Source: Ilumatobacteraceae bacterium (lineage in GTDB: Bacteria > Actinomycetota > Acidimicrobiia > Acidimicrobiales > Ilumatobacteraceae). From it: 42,034 nucleotides of DNA. The position numbers and the translations under genes are program-made. Shown here one piece after another: positions 8,896-17,922 of the stretch. The stretch covers positions 1 through 42,034 of the forward strand of contig JALQUZ010000008.1 in the NCBI GenBank assembly GCA_023263695.1, given 5' to 3'. Numbering within the stretch: the first letter of the stretch is position 1; each line of letters begins with the position of its first letter. The notes below the pieces were generated by a model, which was not told where the DNA came from, ran no database searches, and worked only from the letters and a program-made list of their open reading frames with translations.

Positions 8896-9168
8896 GTGAG
8901 TTCAGATACCACCCAACCAATTGCGCCAACAAGCGAAACCACCATTCCCGACTTATTAAATGGAATGGATTACAGCGCCTGTGTAGGTCTGTACCAAAAG
9001 CCTGGTTGCGGAACAAAGCCAGTGTTGTCGGGCGATCGCGGCGGGCCAATGCAAATTGCGGTGTTTGGAATTTTGATTGCCGGAATGACATTCATCGGAA
9101 TTCGAATAGCGCGCAGCGTGATGGCTCGCGACCGTGAACGCGACATCACTTCAGGCACGAAGCCTTAA
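8896..9168 (+). CDS. Small single-pass membrane protein, hypothetical
   Basis: A 90-residue protein of unknown function. The N-terminal half is soluble and contains [15 protein letters not shown], with two cysteines nine residues apart that could bind a ligand or form a disulfide. It is followed by GDRGG and one hydrophobic helix (about 53-70, [16 protein letters not shown]). The C-terminus is strongly charged ([11 protein letters not shown]) and probably cytoplasmic by the positive-inside rule, so the cysteine segment would be outside. The start is GTG 8896 with an AAGAGG 15 bases upstream; the exact start is uncertain. It is divergent from guaA, with 61 bases between start codons. Order, composition and a good transmembrane segment argue for a real gene, but I do not recognise the family. 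Confidence 0.65.
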   Translation: MSSDTTQPIAPTSETTIPDLLNGMDYSACVGLYQKPGCGTKPVLSGDRGGPMQIAVFGILIAGMTFIGIRIARSVMARDRERDITSGTKP

Positions 9169-9190
9169 CGCCAGCGACTAGTTTTTCCAT

Positions 9191-10105
9191 GTGTTGAAAA
9201 ACCGTGGAGTACTTGGAGTGCTGTTTGGACTTATCAGCGCAACGCTGTACGGCATTACTCCTATCTTCGTCTATCACGCATTTGATCATGGTGCAGATGC
9301 GTTCGGCCTGATGTGTTCTCGCTACATCATTGCCAGCTCAATTTTACTTATTGTGCGCTTTTTCAGAATTGGATTTCGCAGCTGGCCAGCAAGCAAGCAA
9401 ATGCTAAAACTCTTTTTGCTTGGATCAGTAGGTCTGTACTCAAACAGTATTTGTATGTTCACCGCATTGAAGTACCTGCCAAGCGGACTTTCCATGGTGC
9501 TGTTTTATTTTTATCCGATTCTTGTTGTGCTCTTTGGTTGGTTGTTTTATCGACATGTTCCACCAAAAATTATTTGGCCGTGTCTCGCAATCACACTGCT
9601 TGGTGTTGCACTCAGCGCAAGTGACTTATCGGGTGGGCAGGCTAAAGGCGTCGCCATCATTGTGTTCGGCGCATTTGCTTACGCCATGTATTCAGTACTC
9701 GCAGCAGCAACGATGCCAAAATCTGATCTGCTCACTGGCCTCATTTTCATTTTCGGTGGTGCAGGATTTTCTTTTGTTGTGGTGTGGCTGCTCGATCCGC
9801 CCGGGCTTCCCACTTCAATGCCATATGTTGCCGATGTATGGTTACCCGCCTTAGAAATTGGAATTGTTGGAACCATCGGCGCGATGGGAATTTTCTTTGC
9901 AGGAATGAATCTGATTGGTGCAAGTAAGAGCGCAGTGGTTCAAACTTGGGAAGTTCTGGTTGCCATCTGCAGCGGCGTCTTCTTCCTGAATCAAAGCTTC
10001 AGCATCCGGCAGTTATTTGGCGCCGTGCTTATTTTGAGCGGTGTAATCGTGCTACTTCGGGTAGAGGCCAAGCAAAATAACGCCGATATCCTGTTACCCA
10101 CATAG
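9191..10105 (+). CDS. EamA family (DMT superfamily) transporter
   Basis: A 304-residue integral membrane protein with about ten hydrophobic helices arranged as two EamA repeats (roughly 1-135 and 150-290), as in RhaT/YdcZ-type drug/metabolite transporters. Typical features are the N-terminal GLISATLYGITPIF, the end of the first repeat with ITLLGVALSAS, and the last-repeat LFGAVLILSGVIVLL. The family exports or imports small metabolites such as amino acids, so the substrate is open. It lies directly upstream of the FMN riboswitch on the same strand, but the riboswitch starts after this gene, so the transporter is not under its control. A role in flavin transport should not be assumed. The start is GTG 9191; the ATG two bases upstream hits a stop at once. 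Confidence 0.88.
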   Translation: MLKNRGVLGVLFGLISATLYGITPIFVYHAFDHGADAFGLMCSRYIIASSILLIVRFFRIGFRSWPASKQMLKLFLLGSVGLYSNSICMFTALKYLPSGLSMVLFYFYPILVVLFGWLFYRHVPPKIIWPCLAITLLGVALSASDLSGGQAKGVAIIVFGAFAYAMYSVLAAATMPKSDLLTGLIFIFGGAGFSFVVVWLLDPPGLPTSMPYVADVWLPALEIGIVGTIGAMGIFFAGMNLIGASKSAVVQTWEVLVAICSGVFFLNQSFSIRQLFGAVLILSGVIVLLRVEAKQNNADILLPT

Positions 10106-10116
10106 CAATGTGAGTA

Positions 10117-10240
10117 CTTCTTGCAGGGTTGGGTGAAATCCCCTACCGGCGGTGAAAGCCCGCGACCCCCACGAGCAATCGTGGGGCTGATCTGGTGAAA
10201 TTCCAGGGCCGACGGTCAGAGTCCGGATGGGAGCAGGAAG
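10117..10240 (+). promoter_or_regulatory. FMN riboswitch (RFN element)
   Basis: A complete FMN-binding aptamer upstream of ribD. The closing helix P1 pairs CTTCTTGC (10117-10124) with GCAGGAAG (10233-10240). Conserved segments include AGGGTTGGGTGAAATCCCC, TACCGGCGGTGAAAGCCCGCGA, the variable stem CCCCCACGAGCAATCGTGGGG, CTGGTGAAATTCCAGGGCCGACGGT, and CAGAGTCCGGATGGGAG. These are the hallmark blocks of the RFN element. By established knowledge, FMN binding to such elements represses riboflavin synthesis or transport genes, by termination or by blocking translation. Confidence 0.97.
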
Positions 10241-10369
10241 GCGAAGGTTGCGCTTGCGTTTGCACGTACCGCAGCTTGCGGTCTGTTCGCACATGCCGGT
10301 GTTGCTTTTGTCGTCTTCGCTCTGCCCTGCACCTCGTGCAAACTGCGCGAAAACAAAAGGGCAACACAC
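10241..10369 (+). promoter_or_regulatory. Riboswitch expression platform and ribD leader
   Basis: This 129-base stretch between aptamer and ribD has no gene. It contains a short hairpin ACCGCA-GCT-TGCGGT (10268-10282). GTGTTGCTTTTGT (10299-10311) is complementary to ACAAAAGGGCAACAC (10353-10367), giving 13 bp with a two-G bulge. That stem swallows the ribD Shine-Dalgarno AAAAGG (10355-10360). A small TGCAC-CTC-GTGCA hairpin (10328-10340) sits in its loop. No U-run follows, so the design looks like translational rather than transcriptional control. Which structure FMN favours is inferred and was not computed. Confidence 0.6.
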
Positions 10370-11359
10370 GTGAACACACTCGACGAACAACACATGCGCT
10401 TGGCGGTCACTACTGCCAACGATGCTCGTCTGCGTTCGCGGCCAAACCCATGGGTTGGTGCAGTTGTTGTGTCATTAAGTGGTGAAGAGTTCACCGGTTC
10501 AACGCGTGAACCAGGCAATGCACACGCAGAAATTGTTGCGTTGAGCGCGGCAGGAAACAAGGCCGCTGGCGCCACGTTGTATTCAACGCTTGAACCATGC
10601 AGCCACACTGGGCGCACTGGCCCCTGCACCAAAGCAATCATTGAATCTGGTGTCAAGCGTGTTGTCGTGGGAACCCTTGATCCCGATTCAAAAGTTTCCG
10701 GAAAAGGCGTGCAACAGCTGCGCAATGCAGGATTAACCGTTGACGTAGGCGTGCTTGAACACGAAGTGCGTGCACAACTTGCGCCTTATTTGCACCATCG
10801 TTCAACAGGGCTACCGTTTGTGGTTCTCAAAATGGCAAGCACCATTGATGGACGAATTGCGGCAGCCGACGGATCAAGCAAATGGATTACAGGTGAAACA
10901 GCACGCAAGCGCGTTCATCAATTACGTGCCGAAAGCGATGCAATTGTGGTTGGAGCCGGAACCGTTCGCGCCGACAACCCGTCGCTGACGGTGCGTGATG
11001 TTCATGGACCATCGCCACGTCGCATTGTGTTGGGCAGCATCAGCCCGCAAGCACATGTTCATCCGTGCATGGAGTGGACTGGATCGCTTACCGACTTGCT
11101 CGACACACTCGGCAACGACGGAGTTGTGCAACTTCTTGTAGAAGGTGGTGCGCGAGTTGCCGCATCATTTCATCGTGAACGCCTCATCAACCAATACGTC
11201 CTGCACATTGCACCCGTCATTGCAGGTGGAGACAATGCCGCAGGAATTTTTGCAGGGCCAGCAGCAGCCACTATGGCCGACATGTGGCGCGGGCGCGTGG
11301 TGTCAACCACCAATCTTGACGGCGATATTGAAATCATTCTCGAACCGAATCTCAACTAA
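10370..11359 (+). CDS. ribD: Bifunctional riboflavin biosynthesis deaminase/reductase RibD
   Basis: A 329-residue enzyme performing two consecutive steps of riboflavin synthesis: deamination of the diaminopyrimidine phosphate, then NADPH-dependent reduction of the ribosyl side chain. The N-terminal CDA-like zinc domain (about 5-145) has the HAE motif (His52, Glu54) and Cys77/Cys86 in [12 protein letters not shown]. The reductase domain begins near [16 protein letters not shown] and includes [15 protein letters not shown] and [13 protein letters not shown]. The reductase part looks a little short but has its nucleotide and substrate motifs. The start is GTG 10370 with AAAAGG nine bases upstream. 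It is the first gene after the FMN riboswitch and is followed by ribBA ten bases after its stop. Confidence 0.95.
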   Translation: MNTLDEQHMRLAVTTANDARLRSRPNPWVGAVVVSLSGEEFTGSTREPGNAHAEIVALSAAGNKAAGATLYSTLEPCSHTGRTGPCTKAIIESGVKRVVVGTLDPDSKVSGKGVQQLRNAGLTVDVGVLEHEVRAQLAPYLHHRSTGLPFVVLKMASTIDGRIAAADGSSKWITGETARKRVHQLRAESDAIVVGAGTVRADNPSLTVRDVHGPSPRRIVLGSISPQAHVHPCMEWTGSLTDLLDTLGNDGVVQLLVEGGARVAASFHRERLINQYVLHIAPVIAGGDNAAGIFAGPAAATMADMWRGRVVSTTNLDGDIEIILEPNLN

Positions 11360-11369
11360 AGGACCCCAA

Positions 11370-12605
11370 ATGAGCAACAAGCAGGTTGAAATGTCACCAA
11401 TTGAAGATGTCGTTGCGGCCATTGCGCGCGGCGAAATGATCGTGATGGTGGACGACGAAGATCGCGAGAACGAAGGCGATCTCATCATGGCCGCACAGTT
11501 CGCAACCGCAGAGAAGATCGCCTTTATCGTGCGCCACACTTCTGGTGTTGTCGTTGCCCCATTGTCGGGCGAGCGCTGCGACGACCTCCGACTCCCCCTC
11601 ATGGTGGACAACAACACCGAGAGTCACCGCACGGCGTTCACCATTTCCGTTGACCTCTTGGAAGGAACCAGCACGGGAATTTCAGCTGCAGACCGCGCAG
11701 CAACCCTGCGTGGTCTTGCCGACCCAAACATTTCGCACTCTGCATTTGCGCGACCAGGGCATATTTTCCCACTGCGTGCACGCGAAGGCGGAGTACTTAA
11801 GCGCGCCGGACACACCGAAGCTGCAGTGGACCTTGCTCGACTTGCAGGTTTACAACCAGCCGGAATTATTTGCGAAATTCAAAACGACGACGGCACTATG
11901 TCGCGCTTGCCAGACCTCAAGAAGTTCTGCGCTGAGCACAACCTCTTGCTCTCCTCTATTGCCGACCTTGTTGAATACCGACGCCATCACGAACGCCTTG
12001 TTGAGCGCGTTGGGTCTGCAACTGTTCCTACCGAGTGGGGTGGCTTCACCTGTGTTGCATACAAGAGCACCATTGACGGAATTGAGCACCTTGCGTTTGT
12101 GAAGGGCGACGTCAGCGATGGCACTCCAGTGCTCACTCGCGTGCACAGCGAATGTTTAACCGGTGACGTGTTTGGCAGCAAGCGCTGCGATTGTGGTCCA
12201 CAACTTGCGGCTGCGATGCAACAAATTGATGAATCGGGCAAGGGTGTTGTTGTGTACTTGCGTGGACACGAAGGTCGCGGAATTGGAATCGGCCACAAGA
12301 TTCGCGCGTATTCGTTGCAAGATGAAGGTTTTGACACGGTTGATGCCAACACTGAATTAGGTCTGCCAGTAGATAGTCGCGAGTACGGCATTGGCGCACA
12401 AATTCTTGCCGACCTTGGTGCACGCGAACTTCGTCTTATGACGAACAACCCAGCCAAATACGGCGGCATCGCCGGATACGGTCTGCGCATTGTGGAACGC
12501 GTTCCACTGAGCATCGAACCAACGCCAGAAAACGAAGCGTATTTGCGCACGAAGCGCGAGCGCATGGGCCACGTTTTCGACTCGTCAGACATTTCAGGAA
12601 AATAA
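11370..12605 (+). CDS. ribBA: Bifunctional DHBP synthase / GTP cyclohydrolase II RibBA
   Basis: A 411-residue fusion supplying both precursors of riboflavin. Residues about 9-207 are 3,4-dihydroxy-2-butanone 4-phosphate synthase, with [11 protein letters not shown] (acidic metal-binding loop) and [11 protein letters not shown]. Residues about 212-405 are GTP cyclohydrolase II, with the zinc cysteines Cys262, Cys273 and Cys275 ([15 protein letters not shown]), the catalytic [10 protein letters not shown] loop and [11 protein letters not shown] 11370 follows AAAGGACC; the frame is open farther upstream, but that region overlaps ribD. In many actinobacteria ribE (riboflavin synthase) lies between ribD and ribBA. 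Here it is absent. Confidence 0.97.
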   Translation: MSNKQVEMSPIEDVVAAIARGEMIVMVDDEDRENEGDLIMAAQFATAEKIAFIVRHTSGVVVAPLSGERCDDLRLPLMVDNNTESHRTAFTISVDLLEGTSTGISAADRAATLRGLADPNISHSAFARPGHIFPLRAREGGVLKRAGHTEAAVDLARLAGLQPAGIICEIQNDDGTMSRLPDLKKFCAEHNLLLSSIADLVEYRRHHERLVERVGSATVPTEWGGFTCVAYKSTIDGIEHLAFVKGDVSDGTPVLTRVHSECLTGDVFGSKRCDCGPQLAAAMQQIDESGKGVVVYLRGHEGRGIGIGHKIRAYSLQDEGFDTVDANTELGLPVDSREYGIGAQILADLGARELRLMTNNPAKYGGIAGYGLRIVERVPLSIEPTPENEAYLRTKRERMGHVFDSSDISGK

Positions 12606-12615
12606 GGAGAACAAC

Positions 12616-13086
12616 ATGACCACATTTGAAGGATCACAAGACGGCAAGGGATTACGCGTTGGAATTGTGTGCTCGCGATTCAATGAATTCATTGTGAGCG
12701 CATTGCTGGATGGCGCAAAGCGCGGACTCGCGAATCATGGAGTGGCGGAATCTGACATCGACATCGCATGGGTACCTGGTGCGTACGAAATTCCGGTGAC
12801 CACAAAAGCAATGGCACTCACCGGCCGTTATGACACGCTCGTCACGCTTGGCGCAGTTATTCGTGGCGAAACCGCACACTTCGAATATGTGGCTGGCCCT
12901 GTTGCCGACTCCATCGCCCAAATTCAATTAGAGACGGGCATGCCAATCGGTTTTGCAGTGCTCACTGTTGAAAATGTTGAACAAGCAGTAGCGCGCTCTG
13001 GCCCTGGTGCAGGAAACAAAGGCGAAGAGGCAGCTGTTGGAGCACTTGAAATGGCAAACGTGCTGAAAGCAATTCGCACAAAATAG
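12616..13086 (+). CDS. ribH: 6,7-dimethyl-8-ribityllumazine synthase
   Basis: A 156-residue lumazine synthase, the penultimate enzyme of riboflavin synthesis. It condenses the ribityl-aminopyrimidine with DHBP to form lumazine and normally assembles into 60-meric capsids or pentamers. Recognisable elements are GIVCSRFNEFIV (substrate-binding Phe), VPGAYEIPV, LGAVIRGETAHFEYVA with the catalytic His in the ETAHFEYV segment, and FAVLTVENVEQA. ATG 12616 has a strong AAGGAG six bases upstream. It starts ten bases after the ribBA stop and is the last gene of the rib operon. The next gene is convergent. Confidence 0.97.
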   Translation: MTTFEGSQDGKGLRVGIVCSRFNEFIVSALLDGAKRGLANHGVAESDIDIAWVPGAYEIPVTTKAMALTGRYDTLVTLGAVIRGETAHFEYVAGPVADSIAQIQLETGMPIGFAVLTVENVEQAVARSGPGAGNKGEEAAVGALEMANVLKAIRTK

Positions 13087-13098
13087 TCAAAGATCAGA

Positions 13099-13115
13099 TA
13101 ACCCGCACTGGGTTA
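13099..13115. terminator. Weak hairpin after the rib operon
   Basis: TAACCC (13099-13104) pairs with GGGTTA (13110-13115) around GCACT, twelve bases after the ribH stop and before the convergent dioxygenase gene. It is short and is not followed by a U-run on the plus strand, though TATTTGTTTATAAATA lies farther on. It is the only candidate end signal seen here. Confidence 0.3.
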
Positions 13116-13131
13116 AAGAAGCAATATTTGT

Positions 13132-13962
13132 TTATAAATATGGTTTGTCGCCAAGAATTGTTGCGCGATGCATTACTCGACGATGCGGCATGTAGTCGGC
13201 AGTTGCATAATGTTGCGTGAGTCGATTGTCCCAGAACGCAAGGTCGTACTGCTTCCACTTCCATCTCACGGTGAACTCTGGCTTAGACACGTGCGATGTC
13301 AAATAGCTGAGGACCATTTCACTCTCGCGGGTTGATAGCTCCATAATTCGCGTAGTAAACGAATAATTGACAAAGATTCCGCGTTGTTTGCTTACAGGGT
13401 GAGTTCGAACAACTGGATGCACCACCGGTGGGTTTTTTACTCGCGCGCTCTCCACCATTTTGCGAGTCTCTAGTGAATTGCCATAGCGCTCTATCGTGAA
13501 TGAAGCAGCAATGTCGTGTTCTGCAGTCAAGGTGAGAATGAAATCTTTAAATGAATCAGAAAGAGCCTCATACGCAGCGATGCCACTTGCCCACAATGTG
13601 TCGCCACCGAATGGTGGCAATACTCGAGCAGAGAGCAGCGCCCCTAGTGGAGGTCGTTCGATGAAAGTCACGTCTGTATGCCACTCATCACTGTCTGGCG
13701 GGTTCTTGTCATTTGTATCGAGCACAATGATTTCTTTGGCATCACCCGAATTGGGGTAGATGGGATGTACGTGCAATTCTCCAAATCGTTGTGCTAGATC
13801 TCGGTGCTGTACTGGAGTGAGTGGTTGATTCTCAAAAAATAAGACCTGATGTTCGACAAGATTTGCCGAAATTTCATCACGCAGGTCATCAGATACGGGC
13901 TGGCATAGGTCCACACCTGACACCAGCCCACCGAGAGCTGGAGATATACGGGTTACCTGCAT
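13132..13962 (-). CDS. TauD/TfdA family Fe(II)/2-oxoglutarate dioxygenase
   Basis: A 276-residue non-haem iron dioxygenase of the TauD/TfdA family. The 2-His-1-carboxylate iron site is His95 and Asp97 (EWHTDVTF) with the distal His251 (TQHYATADY). Arg266 (MHRATILGD) should bind the 2-oxoglutarate carboxylate. The C-terminal region closely follows the taurine dioxygenase pattern (DLAFWDNR, MPHRRVMHRATI). TauD releases sulfite from taurine, while relatives act on other sulfonates, phenoxyacetates or carnitine precursors, so the substrate is not certain and no sulfonate transporter is nearby. I prefer ATG 13962 (MQVTRISPALGG) because it matches the family N-terminus; ATG 13983 would add seven residues. 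It is convergent with ribH and divergent from the phospholipase gene. Confidence 0.9.
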   Translation of the reverse strand: MQVTRISPALGGLVSGVDLCQPVSDDLRDEISANLVEHQVLFFENQPLTPVQHRDLAQRFGELHVHPIYPNSGDAKEIIVLDTNDKNPPDSDEWHTDVTFIERPPLGALLSARVLPPFGGDTLWASGIAAYEALSDSFKDFILTLTAEHDIAASFTIERYGNSLETRKMVESARVKNPPVVHPVVRTHPVSKQRGIFVNYSFTTRIMELSTRESEMVLSYLTSHVSKPEFTVRWKWKQYDLAFWDNRLTQHYATADYMPHRRVMHRATILGDKPYL

Positions 13963-14081
13963 ACAAAAAAGATTAGCGACCATGCACCAAACGCCTCGAA
14001 GTGAATCTCCTGCGCACGCGCAACACGCTCAAGCACACATTGCCTACAGGGCACCCGCCCAACATAGGAAAGGCATCGATC

Positions 14082-14531
14082 ATGGGCATTGTGCTCAATT
14101 CGCTCGTTGCGGTCACGAGCCTGCTGACCGTCCATATTCCCCACCGCATCACACCGCCCACTTTTGAAACCCCAATTGAGGCAGTGAGTTATGTGGTGTT
14201 TGATCTCGATCTCGCCACTTTTTCACAAGAGAAGTTCTCGCTTAAACGTGCATTCCCCTCACTCGACTGGACAACGGATGGTTGTTCCGCACCTGTAGTT
14301 GGCAACGAAGGCCGGTCATTCAACTTCACACAGGCCTGCACTCGCCACGACTTTGGATATCGCAATACCAAAAGGCTTGGCCAGTTCACCGAATCCGTGC
14401 GCGCGAAATTGGATGAACAGTTTCACCGCGACTTAGAAACCTCCTGCGCAACTCAAGTACGCACCAGAAAGATTCGCTGCCTTATGTGGGCAGAAACATT
14501 TTTTATTGCGGTTCGTAATACTGGCGGCTAA
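14082..14531 (+). CDS. Secreted prokaryotic phospholipase A2
   Basis: A 149-residue protein of the bacterial/fungal phospholipase A2 family, which hydrolyses the sn-2 ester of phospholipids. The catalytic His89-Asp90 pair lies in CTRHDFGYRN. DGCSAP (66-71) supplies the family signature and Asp111 (KLDEQF) is the second conserved acidic residue. Four cysteines (68, 86, 122, 133) fit the two family disulfides, as expected for an exported enzyme. Residues 1-16 are hydrophobic (GIVLNSLVAVTSLLT) and may be a signal peptide or anchor, although the basic n-region is missing. I choose ATG 14082 because AGGAAAGG (14066-14073) lies eight bases upstream. A GTG at 14001 would add 27 residues of basic sequence, which could supply the n-region. 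The family is well supported; the role (lipid scavenging, self-remodelling or attack) is unknown. Confidence 0.88.
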   Translation: MGIVLNSLVAVTSLLTVHIPHRITPPTFETPIEAVSYVVFDLDLATFSQEKFSLKRAFPSLDWTTDGCSAPVVGNEGRSFNFTQACTRHDFGYRNTKRLGQFTESVRAKLDEQFHRDLETSCATQVRTRKIRCLMWAETFFIAVRNTGG

Positions 14532-14535
14532 ACGC

Positions 14536-15210
14536 TTAAGCCCAATCTTTTAACACCGCAATATTGATGAGTTGGTGCAACATTTTTCCTGTGGCACCCC
14601 ACACCGTTTCATCGTCTAAGTGGAAAAAGTGAATTTGATATTGATTCGGTGGAGTACCCCAATGTTCTTCTACATAGGTATCGTCGCGAACCAAGTCGAC
14701 AAGCGCAACAGAAAACACCCGATCAACCTCTGCGTTCACCGCACTCATGGACGGCGGTGTTTCTAAGTACGCCAATACCGGAACGATGTGGCTGTTGCTT
14801 ACATACGTTGACAACGCGCTGAGTTCGCCAATGACCTGCACATGTGCTGGGTCTAGATTGATCTCTTCGTACGCTTCGCGAATTGCAGCCTGAACGAATG
14901 TCTCTCCCTCATCCACTCGCCCGCCAGGAAACGACACTTCGCCTTTGTGGCTCGTAAGTGCTTTCGACCTTCGGGTGAGCACAACTTCTGGTCCGCTTGG
15001 TCCATCAAAAATTGGCACCAACACCGCTGAAGCTCGTGATCCTTCTGGTGGTGGTGTTTGCTCAAGCGTGTGAGTGAAGCGCTGCAGTCTGCCCAAAAAC
15101 TCATGGGTATTGCGCAGTGAAGAATGATTTAACCGCGCAAACGGATTAGTGGGACGCACCCATACGGCCGCTGGGCGCGGAATTTGTTGATCGCCGCCCG
15201 CGCGAAGCAT
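14536..15210 (-). CDS. NUDIX hydrolase, CoA pyrophosphatase type
   Basis: A 224-residue NUDIX enzyme resembling NudL/YeaB and Pcd1-type coenzyme A diphosphatases, which split CoA into 3',5'-ADP and phosphopantetheine. The Nudix box spans about residues 96-118 (GGRVDEGE then REAYEEINL), with the metal-binding glutamates in REAYEE. The preceding LTRRSKALTSHKGEVSFPGG is the CoA-subfamily signature. About 55 residues upstream of the fold contain no recognised domain. ATG 15210 lies ten bases after the stop of a 55-codon gene, so the two are likely co-transcribed. It is convergent with the phospholipase gene, stop codons four bases apart. CoA specificity is inferred from the motif. Confidence 0.9.
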   Translation of the reverse strand: MLRAGGDQQIPRPAAVWVRPTNPFARLNHSSLRNTHEFLGRLQRFTHTLEQTPPPEGSRASAVLVPIFDGPSGPEVVLTRRSKALTSHKGEVSFPGGRVDEGETFVQAAIREAYEEINLDPAHVQVIGELSALSTYVSNSHIVPVLAYLETPPSMSAVNAEVDRVFSVALVDLVRDDTYVEEHWGTPPNQYQIHFFHLDDETVWGATGKMLHQLINIAVLKDWA

Positions 15211-15219
15211 GGTGCAAAT

Positions 15220-15387
15220 TTACGCTTGAGGAGCCCAGCCGCTTGCAATCAGTTGGCGAATGACTTCATCGAGGCCAGCTGTTTTGAGGTTTGCAAGGGT
15301 TTTGCCAGGTTGCTCTTCGCCACGCTCCCAGGTTTCCCAAGCTGTACGAATTTTTTCAAGATCGGGTGCTGGTGTTGTGAAGCCCAT
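15220..15387 (-). CDS. 55-residue small protein upstream of the NUDIX gene
   Basis: A complete 55-codon frame runs from ATG 15387 to TAA 15220. The product starts MGFTTPAPDLEKIRTAWETW and ends IRQLIASGWAPQA. It is soluble, acidic at the front and predicted helical, with a repeated Trp/Glu-rich helix (AWETWERGEE) and a second helix (LDEVIRQLIASGW). The frame sits neatly between the stop of the membrane-protein gene (9 bases upstream) and the NUDIX start (10 bases downstream). This order and spacing support a real gene in an operon. The sequence before the ATG (TTAGGCTGAACTC) has only a weak ribosome-binding site. I do not recognise a family and propose no function. Confidence 0.7.
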   Translation of the reverse strand: MGFTTPAPDLEKIRTAWETWERGEEQPGKTLANLKTAGLDEVIRQLIASGWAPQA

Positions 15388-15396
15388 GAGTTCAGC

Positions 15397-15756
15397 CTAA
15401 CGACGAGGTGTTGATTGCGCACCACGCTTAGCGAAGTTGGTGCCAAGAACAACGACTCCGAGTACAAGACCAACCCCAAGCAGCGCGAGCCGTCCATTCG
15501 CTTCAATGTCGACCACAAACGACAACACCAGACAAGCAATAATGATGAGCCAATCGATCACGCGGTGCACTCCACGATTGATCCATTTGAACGCACTCAA
15601 TAATCCGTCGGTAATTGCAGTGTTTACCAACATGATCAGTCCCATTACTGCAGGAATAGTTGGTTCTTTTAACTGCGCCGACATCATGACCAGCCCGCCT
15701 GCAATGAAATACTCCACGAATTGATGCATCCAGAAACCGCGACCGTTACTTGCCAT
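15397..15756 (-). CDS. Four-helix integral membrane protein, hypothetical
   Basis: A 119-residue protein with four predicted membrane segments: FVEYFIAGGLVMMSA, AVMGLIMLVNTAI, VIDWLIIIACLVLSFVV and LALLGVGLVLGVVVLG. Charged loops (KWINRGVHR) lie between them and the tail is basic (FAKRGAQSTPRR). I do not recognise a named family, and no catalytic or transport signature is visible. I choose ATG 15756; the frame remains open to 15810, but that extension runs through the groEL terminator hairpin and encodes an implausible N-terminus. It is the first of three closely spaced genes with the small protein and the NUDIX hydrolase, and it follows groEL after a terminator. A membrane-protein assignment is firm; a function is not. 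Confidence 0.75.
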   Translation of the reverse strand: MASNGRGFWMHQFVEYFIAGGLVMMSAQLKEPTIPAVMGLIMLVNTAITDGLLSAFKWINRGVHRVIDWLIIIACLVLSFVVDIEANGRLALLGVGLVLGVVVLGTNFAKRGAQSTPRR

Positions 15757-15780
15757 AGTTCCACACACTAGAAGAGAAAT

Positions 15781-15814
15781 GAAAATGCCTCGGGCTTTCG
15801 CCCGAGGCATTTTC
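15781..15814 (-). terminator. Strong intrinsic terminator after groEL
   Basis: A perfect 15-bp stem, GAAAATGCCTCGGGC (15781-15795) with GCCCGAGGCATTTTC (15800-15814), closes on a TTTC loop. It lies 31 bases past the groEL stop. On the minus strand the stem ends in TTTTC followed by ATTTCTC, a usable though interrupted U-tract. It separates the groES-groEL operon from the membrane-protein operon. Confidence 0.9.
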
Positions 15815-15844
15815 GACTATTTGATGTTCGTTTGGGAAAACGAT

Positions 15845-17512
<1,668 letters not shown>

Positions 17513-17520
17513 TTAGAAAA

Positions 17521-17811
17521 TCAGGCAACAACTGCGAGTACGTCGCGGCTGGTGAGAATGAGAAGGTCGTCTCCGCCATGGGTGACTTCCGTTCCGCCGT
17601 ACTTGCTGTACAGCACTACGTCGCCAACTTTGATGTCGAGTGCGAAATGCTTGCCTTCGTCATCGCTCCAGCGGCCAGGTCCAACTGCAAGAACGGTTCC
17701 CTGCTGTGGCTTCTCTTTGGCGGTGTCTGGAATAACAAGACCAGATGCGGTGGTCTGCACTGCTTCGCTTGGCTTGACCACGATGCGGTCGTCTAGGGGC
17801 TTCAAGTTCAT
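17521..17811 (-). CDS. groES: Co-chaperonin GroES (Hsp10)
   Basis: A 96-residue co-chaperonin forming the heptameric lid of Gro[14 protein letters not shown] at the N-terminus, the mobile loop ([19 protein letters not shown]), and the [14 protein letters not shown] strand are typical. I choose ATG 17811: GGAGG lies nine bases upstream and the family begins exactly there. The open frame continues 22 codons into the leader, but that would cross the CIRCE region. It is the first gene of the groES-groEL operon. Expression should be controlled by HrcA through the inverted repeat about 55 bases upstream. Confidence 0.97.
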   Translation of the reverse strand: MNLKPLDDRIVVKPSEAVQTTASGLVIPDTAKEKPQQGTVLAVGPGRWSDDEGKHFALDIKVGDVVLYSKYGGTEVTHGGDDLLILTSRDVLAVVA

Positions 17812-17866
17812 ATGTGAGGTCCTCCGTGTGGCGTGTTCCAAATGGTTCACGCGGTTGGTTTTTCGG

Positions 17867-17893
17867 TTAGCACTCAACGAGTGCGAGTGCTAA
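17867..17893 (-). promoter_or_regulatory. CIRCE operator for the HrcA repressor
   Basis: TTAGCACTC (17867-17875) and GAGTGCTAA (17885-17893) form a perfect inverted repeat with a nine-base spacer. This is the exact CIRCE consensus, TTAGCACTC-N9-GAGTGCTAA. By established knowledge, HrcA binds it and represses groE until heat shock. The hrcA gene is not in the window. Confidence 0.98.
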
Positions 17894-17922
17894 TGATACG
17901 GACCTAGGCCCCAATTTTCCAA
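17893..17922 (-). promoter_or_regulatory. Candidate sigma-A promoter of groES-groEL
   Basis: Reading the minus strand, TTGGAA (17917-17922) and TATCAT (17893-17898) are separated by 18 bases. The CIRCE operator directly follows and shares one base with the -10, so HrcA would cover the start site. The promoter overlaps the last codons of maf. The hexamers are reasonable but not perfect, so this is a candidate. Confidence 0.45.

Noticed and set aside
10113-10485. Frames covering the riboswitch (for example 10195-10485 plus and 10143-10379 minus)
   Set aside because: They run through a structured RNA and the leader; their products are Cys/Arg-rich and have no family resemblance.
11145-11369. 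Extension of ribBA upstream of ATG 11370
   Set aside because: The 75 added codons overlap ribD in another frame and match nothing. AAAGGACC precedes ATG 11370 and the family N-terminus fits there.
14520-14540. GCTTAAGC-like palindrome between the phospholipase and NUDIX stops
   Set aside because: The stem is only four to five bases, with no U-run in either direction, so I did not call it a terminator.
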